From: Cryomorphaceae bacterium
Lineage (GTDB): Bacteria > Bacteroidota > Bacteroidia > Flavobacteriales_D > Cryomorphaceae
Length of the DNA stretch: 56,010 nt
Direction of reading: 5' to 3'
Assembly (NCBI GenBank): GCA_003565555.1
Contig: PXBH01000151.1
Location: forward strand, 1-56,010
Shown piece by piece: positions 1 to 8,701 of this stretch (its first letter is position 1; each line of letters opens with the position of its first letter). The translations under genes and the position numbers were made by a program. The notes under the pieces are model-generated. The model saw only the letters and a list, made by a program, of their open reading frames with translations. It did no database searches and was not told the origin of the DNA.

Positions 1-318
1 ATGGAAAAGGCGGGTAATGTAAACGTGGTACTCAGCGATTTCGGCTGGAGCGATCTGGGTACCTGGGGAAGTCTCTTCACCCACGTGAACAAAGACAAAA
101 ACAACAACGCCGTGAACGGCAGAAATGTCATGCTGCGCGAGAGCCGCGACAACATGGTGCAGGTACCGAAGGATAAGCTGGCCGTCATCCAGGGACTCGA
201 CGACTTCATTGTGGTCGATACGGATGACGTATTGCTCATATGTCCGAAGGACAACGAGCAAAAGATCAAGCAGATCGTGACGGATCTGAAGGCCGGAAAG
301 AACGGGAAGTACATCTGA
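1..318 (+). CDS. manC: Mannose-1-phosphate guanylyltransferase, C-terminal part (5' end outside window)
   Basis: This is the last 105 codons of a gene that begins before the window; the methionine at base 1 is probably internal. Mannose-1-phosphate guanylyltransferase makes GDP-mannose from mannose-1-phosphate and GTP for surface polysaccharide and glycan synthesis. The fragment carries the family's C-terminal sequence: DFGWSDLGTW near the start, then a run with DNMV and VDTDDVLL typical of the left-handed beta region that follows the nucleotidyltransferase fold. It ends with a TGA at 316-318. About 350 residues would be expected for the whole protein, so roughly two thirds are missing. The assignment rests on motif recognition only. 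Confidence 0.8.
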   Translation: MEKAGNVNVVLSDFGWSDLGTWGSLFTHVNKDKNNNAVNGRNVMLRESRDNMVQVPKDKLAVIQGLDDFIVVDTDDVLLICPKDNEQKIKQIVTDLKAGKNGKYI

Positions 319-715
319 GTCACGGAAAAAGGGCGGTGCTTGATTGCGCGGGGTCATGCCGCCGTGAGCGTCAAGGGTTCTGTACGAAATACAGCCACAG
401 AAAATATTCCGAAGGATTGCAAATCCTTCAGAGCGTTTTTGTAATTAGACACTTCTGATTTACACGGACTTATTTGGCATTCCAAAACGAAACACTCGCT
501 TTGAATCGAGGTGCTTCGAAGGATTGGTAATCCTTCGAAAACGCAAACTAAGGATACGGTATCAAATGCAGCAACAGAAAATATTCCGAAGGATTGCAAA
601 TCCTTCGGAGCGCCTAAGAAAATCGAATTTCGCCGCCACACCACTCCCGTACCATCCGGATAATCCAAAAAAAAGGGCCTCCCGGCCCTCTTAAACTTCA
701 TTCTGACATCGCATA
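319..715. repeat. Repeat-rich intergenic gap with three palindromes
   Basis: This 397-base gap lies between convergent genes. A 44-base direct repeat occurs at 392-435 and 569-612, differing at two positions. Each copy holds a palindrome: arms GAAGGATT/AATCCTTC around GCA at 411-429, and arms TCCGAAGGATT/AATCCTTCGGA around GCA at 585-609. Between them a third palindrome at 515-539 has perfect 11-base arms (TTCGAAGGATT/AATCCTTCGAA) around GGT. The pattern resembles REP or MITE-like intergenic repeats. No transposase is present. A minus-strand reading frame crosses both copies, but its repeated peptide is simply the translated repeat. Confidence 0.75.
667..689 (-). terminator. Rho-independent terminator of fumC
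   Basis: A GC-rich stem (AGGGCC/GGCCCT at 674-679 and 684-689, loop of four bases) is followed on the minus strand by eight T residues (complement of 667-674). It lies 26 bases after the fumC stop codon, in the right orientation to end the prfB-arsC-fumC transcript. Confidence 0.85.
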
Positions 716-2131
716 TCAAAAACCCAAATTCCCTTCGGGGTTCAGGCCGGTCATCTCGATGGGGTTCACTTTCTCGTCAAATTCCTCCGCGGTGAGGTAG
801 CCGAGGTTCACGGCTTCTTCCCTGAGGGTAGTGCCGTTTTCATGTGCGGTTTTTGCAATTTTAGCAGCTTTGTCATAGCCGATATGCGTATTGAGCGCCG
901 TCACCAGCATGAGGGAATTGTGCAGGTTTCGTTCAATTGCCGGCATATTGGGCTCGATGCCGGAGGCGCAATGCTCATCGAAGCTGATGCATGCATCCGC
1001 GAGAAGCGCGGCCGACTCAAGGAGGTTGGCCGCCATGACAGGCTTAAAAACGTTGAGTTGGTAGTGCCCCTGCATACCGCCGACGCTTACTGCAGTGTCG
1101 TTGCCCATCACTTGGGCGCAGACCATGGTCAGTGCTTCGGCTTGGGTAGGGTTCACCTTTCCGGGCATGATGGAACTGCCCGGCTCATTGGCGGGAATGT
1201 TGATCTCTCCGATTCCGCTGCGGGGGCCGGAGGCGAGCATGCGCACATCGTTGGCAATCTTATTCAGGCTTACGGCCAATTGCTTCAGCGCGCCGTGGGT
1301 TTCTACGAGGGCATCATGGGCCGCAAGGGCCTCGAATTTGTTCTCAGCTGTTTTGAAGGGAAGGCCGGTCAGTTCTGCGATTTTCTCGGCCACCTTTACC
1401 GCGTAGCCTTTGGGCGTATTGATGCCCGTTCCCACGGCTGTACCGCCGAGGGCGAGTTCGCTCAGGTGGTCGAGCGAGTTGTTCAGGGCGCGAATCGCGT
1501 GATTCAACTGTGCCACATAAGCCGAAAACTCTTGGCCCAACGTAAGGGGCGTGGCATCCATCAGGTGTGTGCGGCCTATTTTCACCACGTCGAGGTAGGC
1601 GTTGCTTTTGGCCTGAAAGGTATCTTTGAGCCGGTGCACCGCCGGAATAGTGTGCTCAATAATTTTTTTGTAAACGGCGATGTGCATCCCCGTGGGAAAA
1701 GTATCGTTACTGGACTGACTCTTGTTCACATCGTCATTGGGATGAATGAAGCGCGTACCCTCCCCGAGTTTTCCGCCCTTCAGCACGTGGGCTCGATTGG
1801 CAATTACTTCGTTCACATTCATATTGCTCTGCGTGCCCGAGCCCGTTTGCCAGATCACCAGCGGAAACTGATCATCGTGGTCACCGGCCAAAATTTCATC
1901 GCAAACTTTGCCGATAAGCTCGGCTTTTTCGTTGTCGAGTACGCCGAGTTCGGCATTGGTGAGGGCTGCGGCTTTTTTCAGGTAGGCGAAGCCGTATATG
2001 ATTTCGAGCGGCATGCTGGCCGCCGGACCGATCTTGAAGTTTCCTCTGGAGCGTTCGGTTTGGGCACCCCAGTATTTGTCGGCGGGTACCTTCACCTCGC
2101 CCATGGTGTCTTTTTCTGTTCTGAAATCCAT
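716..2131 (-). CDS. fumC: Fumarate hydratase, class II
   Basis: Fumarase interconverts fumarate and L-malate in the citric acid cycle; class II enzymes are cytoplasmic, iron-free homotetramers. The 471-residue length is normal. Visible signatures include GSGTQSNMN (97-105), SSND (140-143), [10 protein letters not shown] (186-195, with the expected catalytic histidine at 189) and the superfamily signature [11 protein letters not shown] (318-328). The start codon shares one base with the stop codon of the ArsC-like gene (TAATG), so the two are translationally linked and form the end of a prfB-arsC-fumC unit. A terminator follows at 667-689. Confidence 0.97.
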   Translation of the reverse strand: MDFRTEKDTMGEVKVPADKYWGAQTERSRGNFKIGPAASMPLEIIYGFAYLKKAAALTNAELGVLDNEKAELIGKVCDEILAGDHDDQFPLVIWQTGSGTQSNMNVNEVIANRAHVLKGGKLGEGTRFIHPNDDVNKSQSSNDTFPTGMHIAVYKKIIEHTIPAVHRLKDTFQAKSNAYLDVVKIGRTHLMDATPLTLGQEFSAYVAQLNHAIRALNNSLDHLSELALGGTAVGTGINTPKGYAVKVAEKIAELTGLPFKTAENKFEALAAHDALVETHGALKQLAVSLNKIANDVRMLASGPRSGIGEINIPANEPGSSIMPGKVNPTQAEALTMVCAQVMGNDTAVSVGGMQGHYQLNVFKPVMAANLLESAALLADACISFDEHCASGIEPNMPAIERNLHNSLMLVTALNTHIGYDKAAKIAKTAHENGTTLREEAVNLGYLTAEEFDEKVNPIEMTGLNPEGNLGF

Positions 2132-2484
2132 TATTTGATGAGTTTTAATACGTTTTCCGGCGGTCTTCCCAGCACTGCCGATGCACCTTTCACTACGATG
2201 GGGCGCTGTATGAGCTTAGGTTCTTCGCTCAAGATGCGCATCCATTCATCATCGGTGAAATCTGCGTTTTTATATTTTTCCTTGTAGGCCTTTTCCTCCT
2301 TTCTGACAATGGCTTGCACAGGCAGGTCCAGTTTTGCGAGGAGGAGCTTCAGGTCTTCGCTGCTCGGCGGATTGTCGAGGTAGCGCACCACCTCGGGGTT
2401 GATTCCTTTCTCGTCGAGCAGTGCCAATGTCTCGCGGCTTTTGCGGCAACGCGGATTGTGATAAATCGTGAATTTCTCAGCCAT
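2131..2484 (-). CDS. arsC: ArsC/Spx-family protein (arsenate reductase-like)
   Basis: This 117-residue protein belongs to the thioredoxin-fold ArsC family. The N-terminus [13 protein letters not shown] carries the expected catalytic cysteine at residue 13, and IQRPIVVKG near residue 90 is the conserved arginine-containing segment of glutaredoxin-linked arsenate reductases. Family members reduce arsenate to arsenite, but many chromosomal copies far from ars genes have no proven arsenate role, and no other ars gene is present here. The start overlaps the end of prfB by eight bases and the stop overlaps the fumC start by one, so it sits inside a housekeeping operon. Confidence 0.85.
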   Translation of the reverse strand: MAEKFTIYHNPRCRKSRETLALLDEKGINPEVVRYLDNPPSSEDLKLLLAKLDLPVQAIVRKEEKAYKEKYKNADFTDDEWMRILSEEPKLIQRPIVVKGASAVLGRPPENVLKLIK

Positions 2485-3584
2485 TTGCGTTCGATTTTGC
2501 TTTGCCGTATTCCATCAGAAAAGCCTTGATAAACTCGTCTATTTCACCGTTCAGCACATCATCCACGGCCGAGGTTTCATATCCCGTTCGCACGTCTTTC
2601 ACCAGCTGATAGGGCTGCATCACGTAGTTTCTGATTTGCGAACCCCACTCTATTTTCATTTTTCCCGCTTCTATTTCATCGCGGGCCTCCATGCGCTTTT
2701 TCATCTCCGCTTCGTAGAGCTGGGAGCGGAGCAGCTGCATGGCTTTCTCCTTGTTTTTGAGCTGAGAGCGGGTTTCGGTATTGTCAATGATGATTCCCGA
2801 AGGCTTGTGTCTGAGCCGCACGCCCGTCTCTACCTTGTTCACATTCTGACCGCCCGCACCGCCCGAGCGGAAGGTATCCCAAGTGATGTCCCCGGGATTT
2901 ATGTCGATTTCGATGGTATCGTCCACCAGCGGGTAGACATACACGGAGACGAAAGACGTGTGCCGCTTGGCATTGCTGTCGAAGGGGCTGATGCGCACCA
3001 GTCGGTGCACTCCGTTCTCACCTTTGAGGTAGCCGAAGGCAAATTCTCCTTCAAATTCGAGGGTCACAGACTTGATGCCGGCCACGTCTCCTTCCTGAAA
3101 GTCGAGCTCTTTGACCTTCATGCCGTTCTTTTGGCCCCACATCATGTACATGCGCATGAGCATGGATGCCCAGTCACAGCTTTCGGTACCGCCGGCACCG
3201 GCCGTGATTTGCATTACGGCATTGAGGGTGTCCTCCTCGGCGCTGAGCATATTCTTGAATTCCAGATCCTCGAGCGCCTTCAAGGCCTTTTCGTACTGGC
3301 CCGTCACGTCGGCCTCTTCGGCTTCTCCTTCATTGAAGAATTCCCGAAGCACTTTGAGGTCTTCAACGGCCGTCTCCACCTCGTCAAAAGCTTCGGTCCA
3401 GATTTTTTTATTGCGAATTTGCTTCATCACGGCCTCCGCTTTTTTGGGGTCGTCCCAAAAATCCGGCGCCATGGTATGCTTTTCGTCTTCCTGAATTTCT
3501 ATCTTTTTGCCGGGTATGTCAAAGATACCCCCTTAGCGCTTCCAGGCGCCCGGCAATGTTGTTGATCTGTTCGGTTGAAATCAT
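2477..3584 (-). CDS. prfB: Peptide chain release factor 2, with programmed +1 frameshift
   Basis: RF2 ends translation at UGA and UAA. The gene has two reading frames. Frame one starts with ATG at 3582-3584 and encodes 21 residues ([10 protein letters not shown]...ALRGYL) before an in-frame TGA at 3519-3521. The slip site reads AGG GGG TAT CTT TGA C, the classic RF2 shift signal with an internal Shine-Dalgarno-like AGGGGG; skipping T3521 continues into GAC at 3518-3520. The joined product is about 368 residues, close to E. coli RF2 (365). It contains the stop-codon recognition SPF motif near 199-201 and the GGQ catalytic loop near 244-246. A call starting at 3472 would lose the N-terminus and the autoregulatory switch. 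Confidence 0.95.
3519..3536 (-). promoter_or_regulatory. RF2 +1 frameshift (autoregulation) site
   Basis: On the minus strand this reads CTA AGG GGG TAT CTT TGA. The TGA is codon 22 of the first frame. In the known mechanism, low RF2 lets the ribosome pause at UGA while AGGGGG pairs with 16S rRNA, and CUU slips to UUU. Both flanking frames encode recognisable RF2 sequence, which confirms the shift. Confidence 0.95.
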
Positions 3585-3589
3585 GGCCG

Positions 3590-3597
3590 CAAAAGTA
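3590..3597 (-). promoter_or_regulatory. Candidate -7 element of prfB
   Basis: The minus strand reads TACTTTTG, a perfect match to the Bacteroidota -7 box TAnnTTTG, only five bases before the prfB ATG. No good TTTG element is seen at the usual distance upstream. If used, transcription would begin almost at the start codon, giving a leaderless or nearly leaderless mRNA. The rest of 3598-3746 shows no gene. Confidence 0.45.
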
Positions 3598-3746
3598 CGA
3601 CAAAGCAGGGGATTTTTGCATGGTCTTACGAGGTGCATTACGCGGGTTTTGCACCTTTTCGCTTTCCGCAAAATAAAGAGGTGCCTCCGCCGTGCAAGAC
3701 CGCTTTGCGCACACCGGCAGTCGGCAATCTGTGGGTACTGTGGGGG

Positions 3747-4223
3747 TCACTCCTCTCCCATCTGCTCCGTGGCCTTTCGGATTTCGTCAAATCCGTATCC
3801 CTTTCCGACGGCGTATCGCGTCAGCTTTGCGCGCAGCTTGTAAGGGTCATTTTCGGTAATAAGCCGCGCCTTTTTTTTGAGGAGCTCGGCCAAAACCGAT
3901 CCGTCATCTTCTTCATCGTACTCCTCTCGGGCAGCTTTGAGGCTGTAGGCAGACACGCCCTTCATTCGGAGTTCGCGCTCAATCTTCATCCACCCCCAGC
4001 GCTTGATACGAAATTTCCCGCGCGCAAAAGCCCTGGAAAATCGCTCCTCATTGAGGTAATCTTCAGATATGAGTTCGGCGATGATCTGCTCCGCTTCATC
4101 ACCGTACACACCCCAGGAGACCAGCTTTTTGCGCACATCAGAATGCGCGCGCTCCTGCAGGTCACACCACTTTCGCATCCTGTCGCGCGTTTCGCCCGGG
4201 GGATATTTGCGGCCCGCGCCCAT
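3747..4223 (-). CDS. recX: Regulatory protein RecX
   Basis: RecX binds RecA filaments and limits recombinase activity. The 158-residue protein shows the three-helix repeat character of the family: an N-terminal WCDLQERAHSDVRKKLVSWG segment, then ISEDYLNEERFSRAFARGKF, which matches the conserved D-x-x-N-E-x-x-F-A core, and a C-terminal repeat around YAVGKGYGFDEI. It starts two bases after the RDD gene's stop codon and is followed by a 162-base gap before prfB. recA itself is not in the window. Confidence 0.9.
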   Translation of the reverse strand: MGAGRKYPPGETRDRMRKWCDLQERAHSDVRKKLVSWGVYGDEAEQIIAELISEDYLNEERFSRAFARGKFRIKRWGWMKIERELRMKGVSAYSLKAAREEYDEEDDGSVLAELLKKKARLITENDPYKLRAKLTRYAVGKGYGFDEIRKATEQMGEE

Positions 4224-4224
4224 A

Positions 4225-4938
4225 TCAACTTCGGGTTACCACGATGTAGTCGCGGACCAGCGTTTTCAGAAATCCCAATTTATCTTCGGGCACCTCTTGA
4301 AGCTCGAGTACTTGAGCACACTTGTCGGCCGTGCGTGTCACAAGAGCGGCATGGGCGCTGTTGCGGAATCCGGCATAGCGGTCTGCCACATTTTTTACCG
4401 TAAGCATATCCTTTTCGGCAAATCGGTACACAGCGGGGTACACGGGCTTGTAATTGGAGCGGTCTTCGATGCGGAGAATGTCGTTCAACTGCAGATCCAT
4501 ATCGGCCTTAAGACTGATTACCATCGTATTGCTCAATATACCTCCCAACCTACGGCCGCGCGCATCCGTACTGATAAAGATTATCCCCAGCGCACCGAGC
4601 GAAAACCAAATGTCCACCATTCTGAAGGCCCAACGAATGAGGGTTTCAAAATGCGAGGGTGCCTTTCCGGCAATGTTGACCACCCGTGTACCGGCCATTT
4701 TTTTACCGATGGTCTGACCGCCCGTAATCATCTCTGATACGGGGGTGTAAAACAGAAAAACCAAGGCCGCTGCGTAGACGAAATTCGGATTGAGAGAGAC
4801 GAGTACGATGAACATAAAAAAGACCAAAACACCCATCACCATCAAATCTATACCCAGACCCAGCATGCGCTGCCCTACGGAAGCGATCGGAAAATCAATG
4901 GCAACATTTTGGTCGGTTCGGATGCTTACTTTCTTCAT
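4225..4938 (-). CDS. RDD family membrane protein
   Basis: This is a 237-residue integral membrane protein of the RDD family, whose molecular role is unsettled. The start at 4938 gives the N-terminus MKKVSIRTDQNVAIDFPIAS, followed by RMLGLGIDLMVMGVLVFFMF, the R-x(n)-D of the first helix. Further hydrophobic segments follow, and then the G-G-Q-T-I-G-K loop typical of the family. A longer frame to 5007 adds 23 residues unlike the family, so the shorter start is preferred. It is divergent from the MoxR-type operon with 53 bases between starts; in other Bacteroidota an RDD gene is commonly part of that cluster. Confidence 0.85.
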   Translation of the reverse strand: MKKVSIRTDQNVAIDFPIASVGQRMLGLGIDLMVMGVLVFFMFIVLVSLNPNFVYAAALVFLFYTPVSEMITGGQTIGKKMAGTRVVNIAGKAPSHFETLIRWAFRMVDIWFSLGALGIIFISTDARGRRLGGILSNTMVISLKADMDLQLNDILRIEDRSNYKPVYPAVYRFAEKDMLTVKNVADRYAGFRNSAHAALVTRTADKCAQVLELQEVPEDKLGFLKTLVRDYIVVTRS

Positions 4939-4991
4939 GCGAAGCAAATTTCGCACATTTTTGGATACCTTTAGCCGATGTTCGGAAAACG

Positions 4992-6839
4992 ATGAGAGAA
5001 AGGGCATTCGTCGAAAGAAATAAGAAGAAATGGGCCCGTTTTGAGGCTTTTACGGAAGGGCGCTCCGAGCTCGGCCCCGAAGAGCTGAGCGACCTGTATG
5101 CCGGCATCACCGACGATCTCTCCTATGCGCGCACCTACTATCCTCGACGCAGCATTCGGGTGTATCTGAACAACATTGCCCGAAATGTCTACCTCAACCT
5201 CTACCGCAGCAGAAGTGCGAAGGGCAATGCCCTCTTGAAGTTTTTCACACACGACCTGCCGGCAGCACTTTATCGCGCGCGCAGAGAGCTAAATATCAGC
5301 CTTTTATTCTTCATCGTGAGTATGGCCATCGGTGTATTTTCGAGCGTGCATGATCCCGATTTTGCCGAAGTTATCCTCGGTGAGGATTATGTGCGTATGA
5401 CCGAGGAAAACATCCGCCGCGGTGATCCCATGGGCGTGTACAAATCATCGGGCGAGACGGAAATGTTTCTCGCCATTACACTGAACAACCTCTTGGTGGC
5501 TTTTCGCACCTTTGTACTCGGCGCATTCTTCGGTGTGGGCACCCTGATTATCATGCTCTACAACGGAATCATGGTGGGCACTTTTCAATATTTTTTTGTG
5601 GAGCGCTCCCTTTTCGGCGAGAGTTTTCTCACCATTTGGATGCACGGTGCGCTCGAGATTTCGGCGCTGGTCATCTCCGGCGGTGCGGGGCTCACCATGG
5701 GCCGGGGCCTGCTCTTCCCCGGCAATTTACCGCGCATGCAGTCCTTTCAAATTGCGGCCCGCCGAGCCTTTCGCATCATGCTCGGACTGGTGCCGGTCTT
5801 CGTGGCCGCGGCCTTTATCGAGGGCTTTTTCACCCGAATTACGGAACTGCCCGACTACCTTCGCGGCGGGTTTATCTTTGCATGTTTCGCCTTTGTCGGT
5901 CTGTATTTTTGGTGGTATCCGCGGGCCCTTTACGGGAAATCAGGGGATAGTGAAGTCAGCGAAGACGAGCTCATCAGCCCTTTGAGCACGCCCTTTACCC
6001 TGCGCGTAATCCGAAAAACGAGCGAAGTTTTCACCGCGGCCTTCCACCTCTTTCGGCTCAATTTCGTCAGAACGGCGGGGACGGCTGCAGCGCTTGCTGC
6101 CGTCTACACTGCAGCCTTCTACCTGATATACGGTGCGGAGGGCACCGATGAAATCGATTTCACGAAAGTAGCCCTCTTCAACTTGCGTCAATTTCACGAT
6201 TACAGTGTGTTCTTCTTCAATTTTTTCCTGAATATCTTCTTGCTCACCGCCGTAGTGTGGTCTTCACTCCTGTATTTCGGCAAGACCTTCGGCGAGAAGG
6301 CGGGAGCGAAGTTCTCCGCCGGGGGGCGCACCTTTCTGAAAGTTGCGGTGATCGTCACCTTGTTTGAGCTTTGCATCCTTTCCGGAAATATCATTGTAGC
6401 ATCGCTGGGCCTGATAGCCGTGCCCTATCTCCTGCTTTTTGCCGTGACGGCCACCGCCGAAAATCTCAACCTGCCCGATGCCTTCAATCGAATGCTCAAC
6501 CTGCTTCGGGGCACGCGAAGGCAGGTCTTCGGCACCTACTTATCGCTCGCACTGATTGCCGTGCTGATCTTGTTCCTGATGGATTCGCCCCTCACATGGT
6601 TCTACCTCGATGTGGCACAATGGAACCTGGATATGAGTGAGGACGCCAAAATCAGGCTGGCCTTACTTTCCCTACTTTTTGTGAATCAGGCGGGTACAGC
6701 CCTGGTAATACCCCTCTTGGTGTACGGACAAATTTGCGAATACTACGCAGCTCTCGAAAGTCGCGACGCTGTAGAGCTGGGCAAGGATGTGGAAGCAATC
6801 GGCGTAAAAAGAAAGGCCTATGGTTTGGAACGTGAGTAA
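4992..6839 (+). CDS. SpoIIM-like (DUF95) membrane protein with a second C-terminal membrane domain
   Basis: The first roughly 320 of 615 residues match the stage II sporulation protein M family: a cytoplasmic N-terminus with E-x-L-x-x-L-Y and YPRR, and helices with the NNLLVAFRTFVLGAFFGVGT and HGALEISALVISGGAG segments. The name is inherited from Bacillus; no sporulation is implied. Residues of about 340-600 form a second polytopic region with several hydrophobic segments that does not belong to SpoIIM itself and looks like an adjacent membrane protein fused in frame. The gene opens a five-gene overlapping operon (SpoIIM, DUF4129, DUF4350, MoxR, DUF58). The stop overlaps the next gene by 20 bases. 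Confidence 0.85.
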   Translation: MRERAFVERNKKKWARFEAFTEGRSELGPEELSDLYAGITDDLSYARTYYPRRSIRVYLNNIARNVYLNLYRSRSAKGNALLKFFTHDLPAALYRARRELNISLLFFIVSMAIGVFSSVHDPDFAEVILGEDYVRMTEENIRRGDPMGVYKSSGETEMFLAITLNNLLVAFRTFVLGAFFGVGTLIIMLYNGIMVGTFQYFFVERSLFGESFLTIWMHGALEISALVISGGAGLTMGRGLLFPGNLPRMQSFQIAARRAFRIMLGLVPVFVAAAFIEGFFTRITELPDYLRGGFIFACFAFVGLYFWWYPRALYGKSGDSEVSEDELISPLSTPFTLRVIRKTSEVFTAAFHLFRLNFVRTAGTAAALAAVYTAAFYLIYGAEGTDEIDFTKVALFNLRQFHDYSVFFFNFFLNIFLLTAVVWSSLLYFGKTFGEKAGAKFSAGGRTFLKVAVIVTLFELCILSGNIIVASLGLIAVPYLLLFAVTATAENLNLPDAFNRMLNLLRGTRRQVFGTYLSLALIAVLILFLMDSPLTWFYLDVAQWNLDMSEDAKIRLALLSLLFVNQAGTALVIPLLVYGQICEYYAALESRDAVELGKDVEAIGVKRKAYGLERE

Positions 6840-7467
6840 GGCATTGTCCGGGGCGGCGGCGGTTTTACTCTCCCTGCGCGCCGCAGCAGAGGGCGGGATA
6901 GACCGCGGCAAGTGGGAAGCCCTGCGCAAAGGGGTAGACTACAGTGAAACCCTTCCGGAACAGGCGGAGCAATCCGGCAGTTCCTTTTGGTGGATTGTAC
7001 TCGCCGACTTGCTCAAGTACGGGCTGGCACTCGTCATCATCGTAGGTCTCATATTTGCCGTAATCAAGCTGTTCGGGGCCGTGAAATTCACCTCAGGTAA
7101 AAGCGTCTTCGAAGAAGAGCCCATACCGGGCGAGGAGGCCAATGCGGCAGAGACACCCCTCTCCGCCCTGTACGCCGCTTTGGAGAAGGCCAAGGCAGAG
7201 GGCCGCTACCGCGAAGCCATACGGCTGCTTTATCAAATTGCCCTGAAAAAACTCGGTGAAGCGGGCAAGGTAGACCTCCGACCCGAAAAAACAAACCGGG
7301 ACTACCTCAACGAGCTGCGCGAGAAAGAAACGGCAGCCGCCTTCGGTCGCCTCACGCGGAGGTATGAGTACATCTGGTTCGGGGAGGGGCGTGCGGGGCG
7401 CCCGGAATTCGAAAAGTACGCGCCGCAATTCACCGAATTTATCAGCACTGCCGGCCGTGAAAAATAA
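6820..7467 (+). CDS. DUF4129 domain membrane protein
   Basis: The 215-residue protein has an N-terminal hydrophobic signal-like stretch, a transmembrane helix at about residues 57-85 (WWIVLADLLKYGLALVIIVG) and a cytoplasmic C-terminal region. The region includes EGRYREAIRLLYQIALKKL, followed by a conserved Y-x-W-FGEGRAGRPEF segment, as in DUF4129 proteins, which often resemble the C-terminal part of transglutaminase-like membrane proteins. Function is unknown. It starts within the SpoIIM-like gene and its end overlaps the GTG start of the DUF4350 gene by 11 bases, which implies translational coupling. Confidence 0.8.
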   Translation: MVWNVSKALSGAAAVLLSLRAAAEGGIDRGKWEALRKGVDYSETLPEQAEQSGSSFWWIVLADLLKYGLALVIIVGLIFAVIKLFGAVKFTSGKSVFEEEPIPGEEANAAETPLSALYAALEKAKAEGRYREAIRLLYQIALKKLGEAGKVDLRPEKTNRDYLNELREKETAAAFGRLTRRYEYIWFGEGRAGRPEFEKYAPQFTEFISTAGREK

Positions 7468-8701
7468 CCGAACCGCATATATCGTTACCGGCCTCGCCGT
7501 GCTGGGCGGTCTCTTTCTTTTTTGGTGGTTTTCCGAAAGGGATGCCCGCTACAACTGGAGCGAAACTTTCGAGACCGAAGGAGAAGAGCCCTACGATCTG
7601 AACATCTTCGCAGCCCTGCTGGAGGACTGGTTTCCCGAAAAGGGTTTTCACACCGTCACCGATTTCAAAACCGATACCGCCTATGCGGCTGCCGAGGGTG
7701 CCAACCTGATCTACATCGCGGGGCGCGCCTACATCGACTCTGCCGAAGCGGAACGGATCAAAGCATTTGCCGAGCGCGGCAACCGCGTTTTTATCAGCGC
7801 TGCAAACCAACATCTGCTCACAGATGAAGCCGCCGCCGCATGCGGAGCCACCGAACCCGGCAAGTGGTTGCAAAGAAGAAAGGCCAAGCGCGTCCGGCCC
7901 TACATCACCTTCGGAGTCGACAGCGCCTCCGCGGATTTTCATTATCAAGTAGCCGATAAGGTGCTGCGCTACCCCTGGGCGTATTTTGACCTCGAATGGT
8001 GTGAATCCGATGAAGTGCGTAAGGCCGGCGGCTTCGAAGCGGTGGACCGCGATTTCATCAACTACATCACCGTCAACGCCGGCGAGGGATTGATTATGCT
8101 GCATACTGTACCCCATATTTTTTCAAATTACCACATTATCCGCCCGGAGGTTCCCGATCATATAGAGGCCGTACTCGGACTCCTGAATGAAGGAGACATC
8201 TACTATGCAGACCTCCGATTCGAAACCGCGCGCCAACCCAACCGCCCCCTGCTTACCGAGAGTCCGCTCCGCTTTATTTTGGGAAATGAGTCGCTGCGAT
8301 GGGCTTGGTACATCACCCTCATTCTCGCGCTCATCTTCGTATTGAACGCCGTGCGGCGCAAGGAACGCAAGGTTCCCGTGATCATCCGTCCGGAAAACGA
8401 TACCTTGCGCTTCCTCGATGTCACCGCGCAGATGTACCGCAAGGAGGGCAAGCACAAGCATATCTTGGCATTACAGGCCAAGCTGCTCACCGAAAGGCTG
8501 AGGACGCGCTACGGCATTGTCAAACGATTTCCCGAAAAGGGCTATGCGGCAGAGGTGAGCTACAAACTCGATATGCCGCGGGAAGAGACCGAACGCTTCT
8601 TCATGCAGCTACATCGGGCCTCACACGACAGCACCCTCGAGGACAAAACATTTATCGAAACAGACCGAAAAATCACTGAATTTTACGCCAAATGTCCATA
8701 G
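7457..8701 (+). CDS. DUF4350 domain protein
   Basis: The protein is about 414 residues if translation begins at the GTG at 7457-7459 (VKNNRTAYIV...). That start puts a transmembrane helix (TGLAVLGGLFLFWWF) at the N-terminus and overlaps the DUF4129 gene by 11 bases. The longer frame from 7364 adds 31 low-quality residues antiparallel in style to nothing known. A globular domain follows (YDLNIFAALLEDWFPEKGF ... VFISAANQH), then a second helix near residue 290 (WAWYITLILALIFVLNAV) and a cytoplasmic tail. Members occur between DUF4129 and MoxR genes in Bacteroidota. No enzymatic motif is obvious. Confidence 0.8.
   Translation: MKNNRTAYIVTGLAVLGGLFLFWWFSERDARYNWSETFETEGEEPYDLNIFAALLEDWFPEKGFHTVTDFKTDTAYAAAEGANLIYIAGRAYIDSAEAERIKAFAERGNRVFISAANQHLLTDEAAAACGATEPGKWLQRRKAKRVRPYITFGVDSASADFHYQVADKVLRYPWAYFDLEWCESDEVRKAGGFEAVDRDFINYITVNAGEGLIMLHTVPHIFSNYHIIRPEVPDHIEAVLGLLNEGDIYYADLRFETARQPNRPLLTESPLRFILGNESLRWAWYITLILALIFVLNAVRRKERKVPVIIRPENDTLRFLDVTAQMYRKEGKHKHILALQAKLLTERLRTRYGIVKRFPEKGYAAEVSYKLDMPREETERFFMQLHRASHDSTLEDKTFIETDRKITEFYAKCP

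Noticed and set aside
354-719. Minus-strand frame of 121 codons in the gap before fumC
   Set aside because: It contains the same peptide twice only because it translates the two copies of the 44-base repeat, and it runs over the fumC terminator.
842-2287. Long plus-strand frame (481 codons) opposite fumC
   Set aside because: It is the mirror of a certain gene; the peptide has no family features and crosses into the ArsC gene on the other strand.
2131-2484. Arsenic resistance operon
   Set aside because: Only one ArsC-family gene is present, embedded between prfB and fumC, with no arsR, arsB or acr3.
3519-3521. prfB disrupted by a stop codon (pseudogene)
   Set aside because: The TGA is the programmed frameshift stop, in the exact known context, with RF2 sequence on both sides.
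2468-3565. Plus-strand frame of 365 codons opposite prfB
   Set aside because: Antisense to RF2, whose SPF and GGQ motifs and frameshift site are clear.
4992-6839. Sporulation gene
   Set aside because: The SpoIIM label is only a family name; context is a MoxR/DUF58 operon and no sporulation genes occur.
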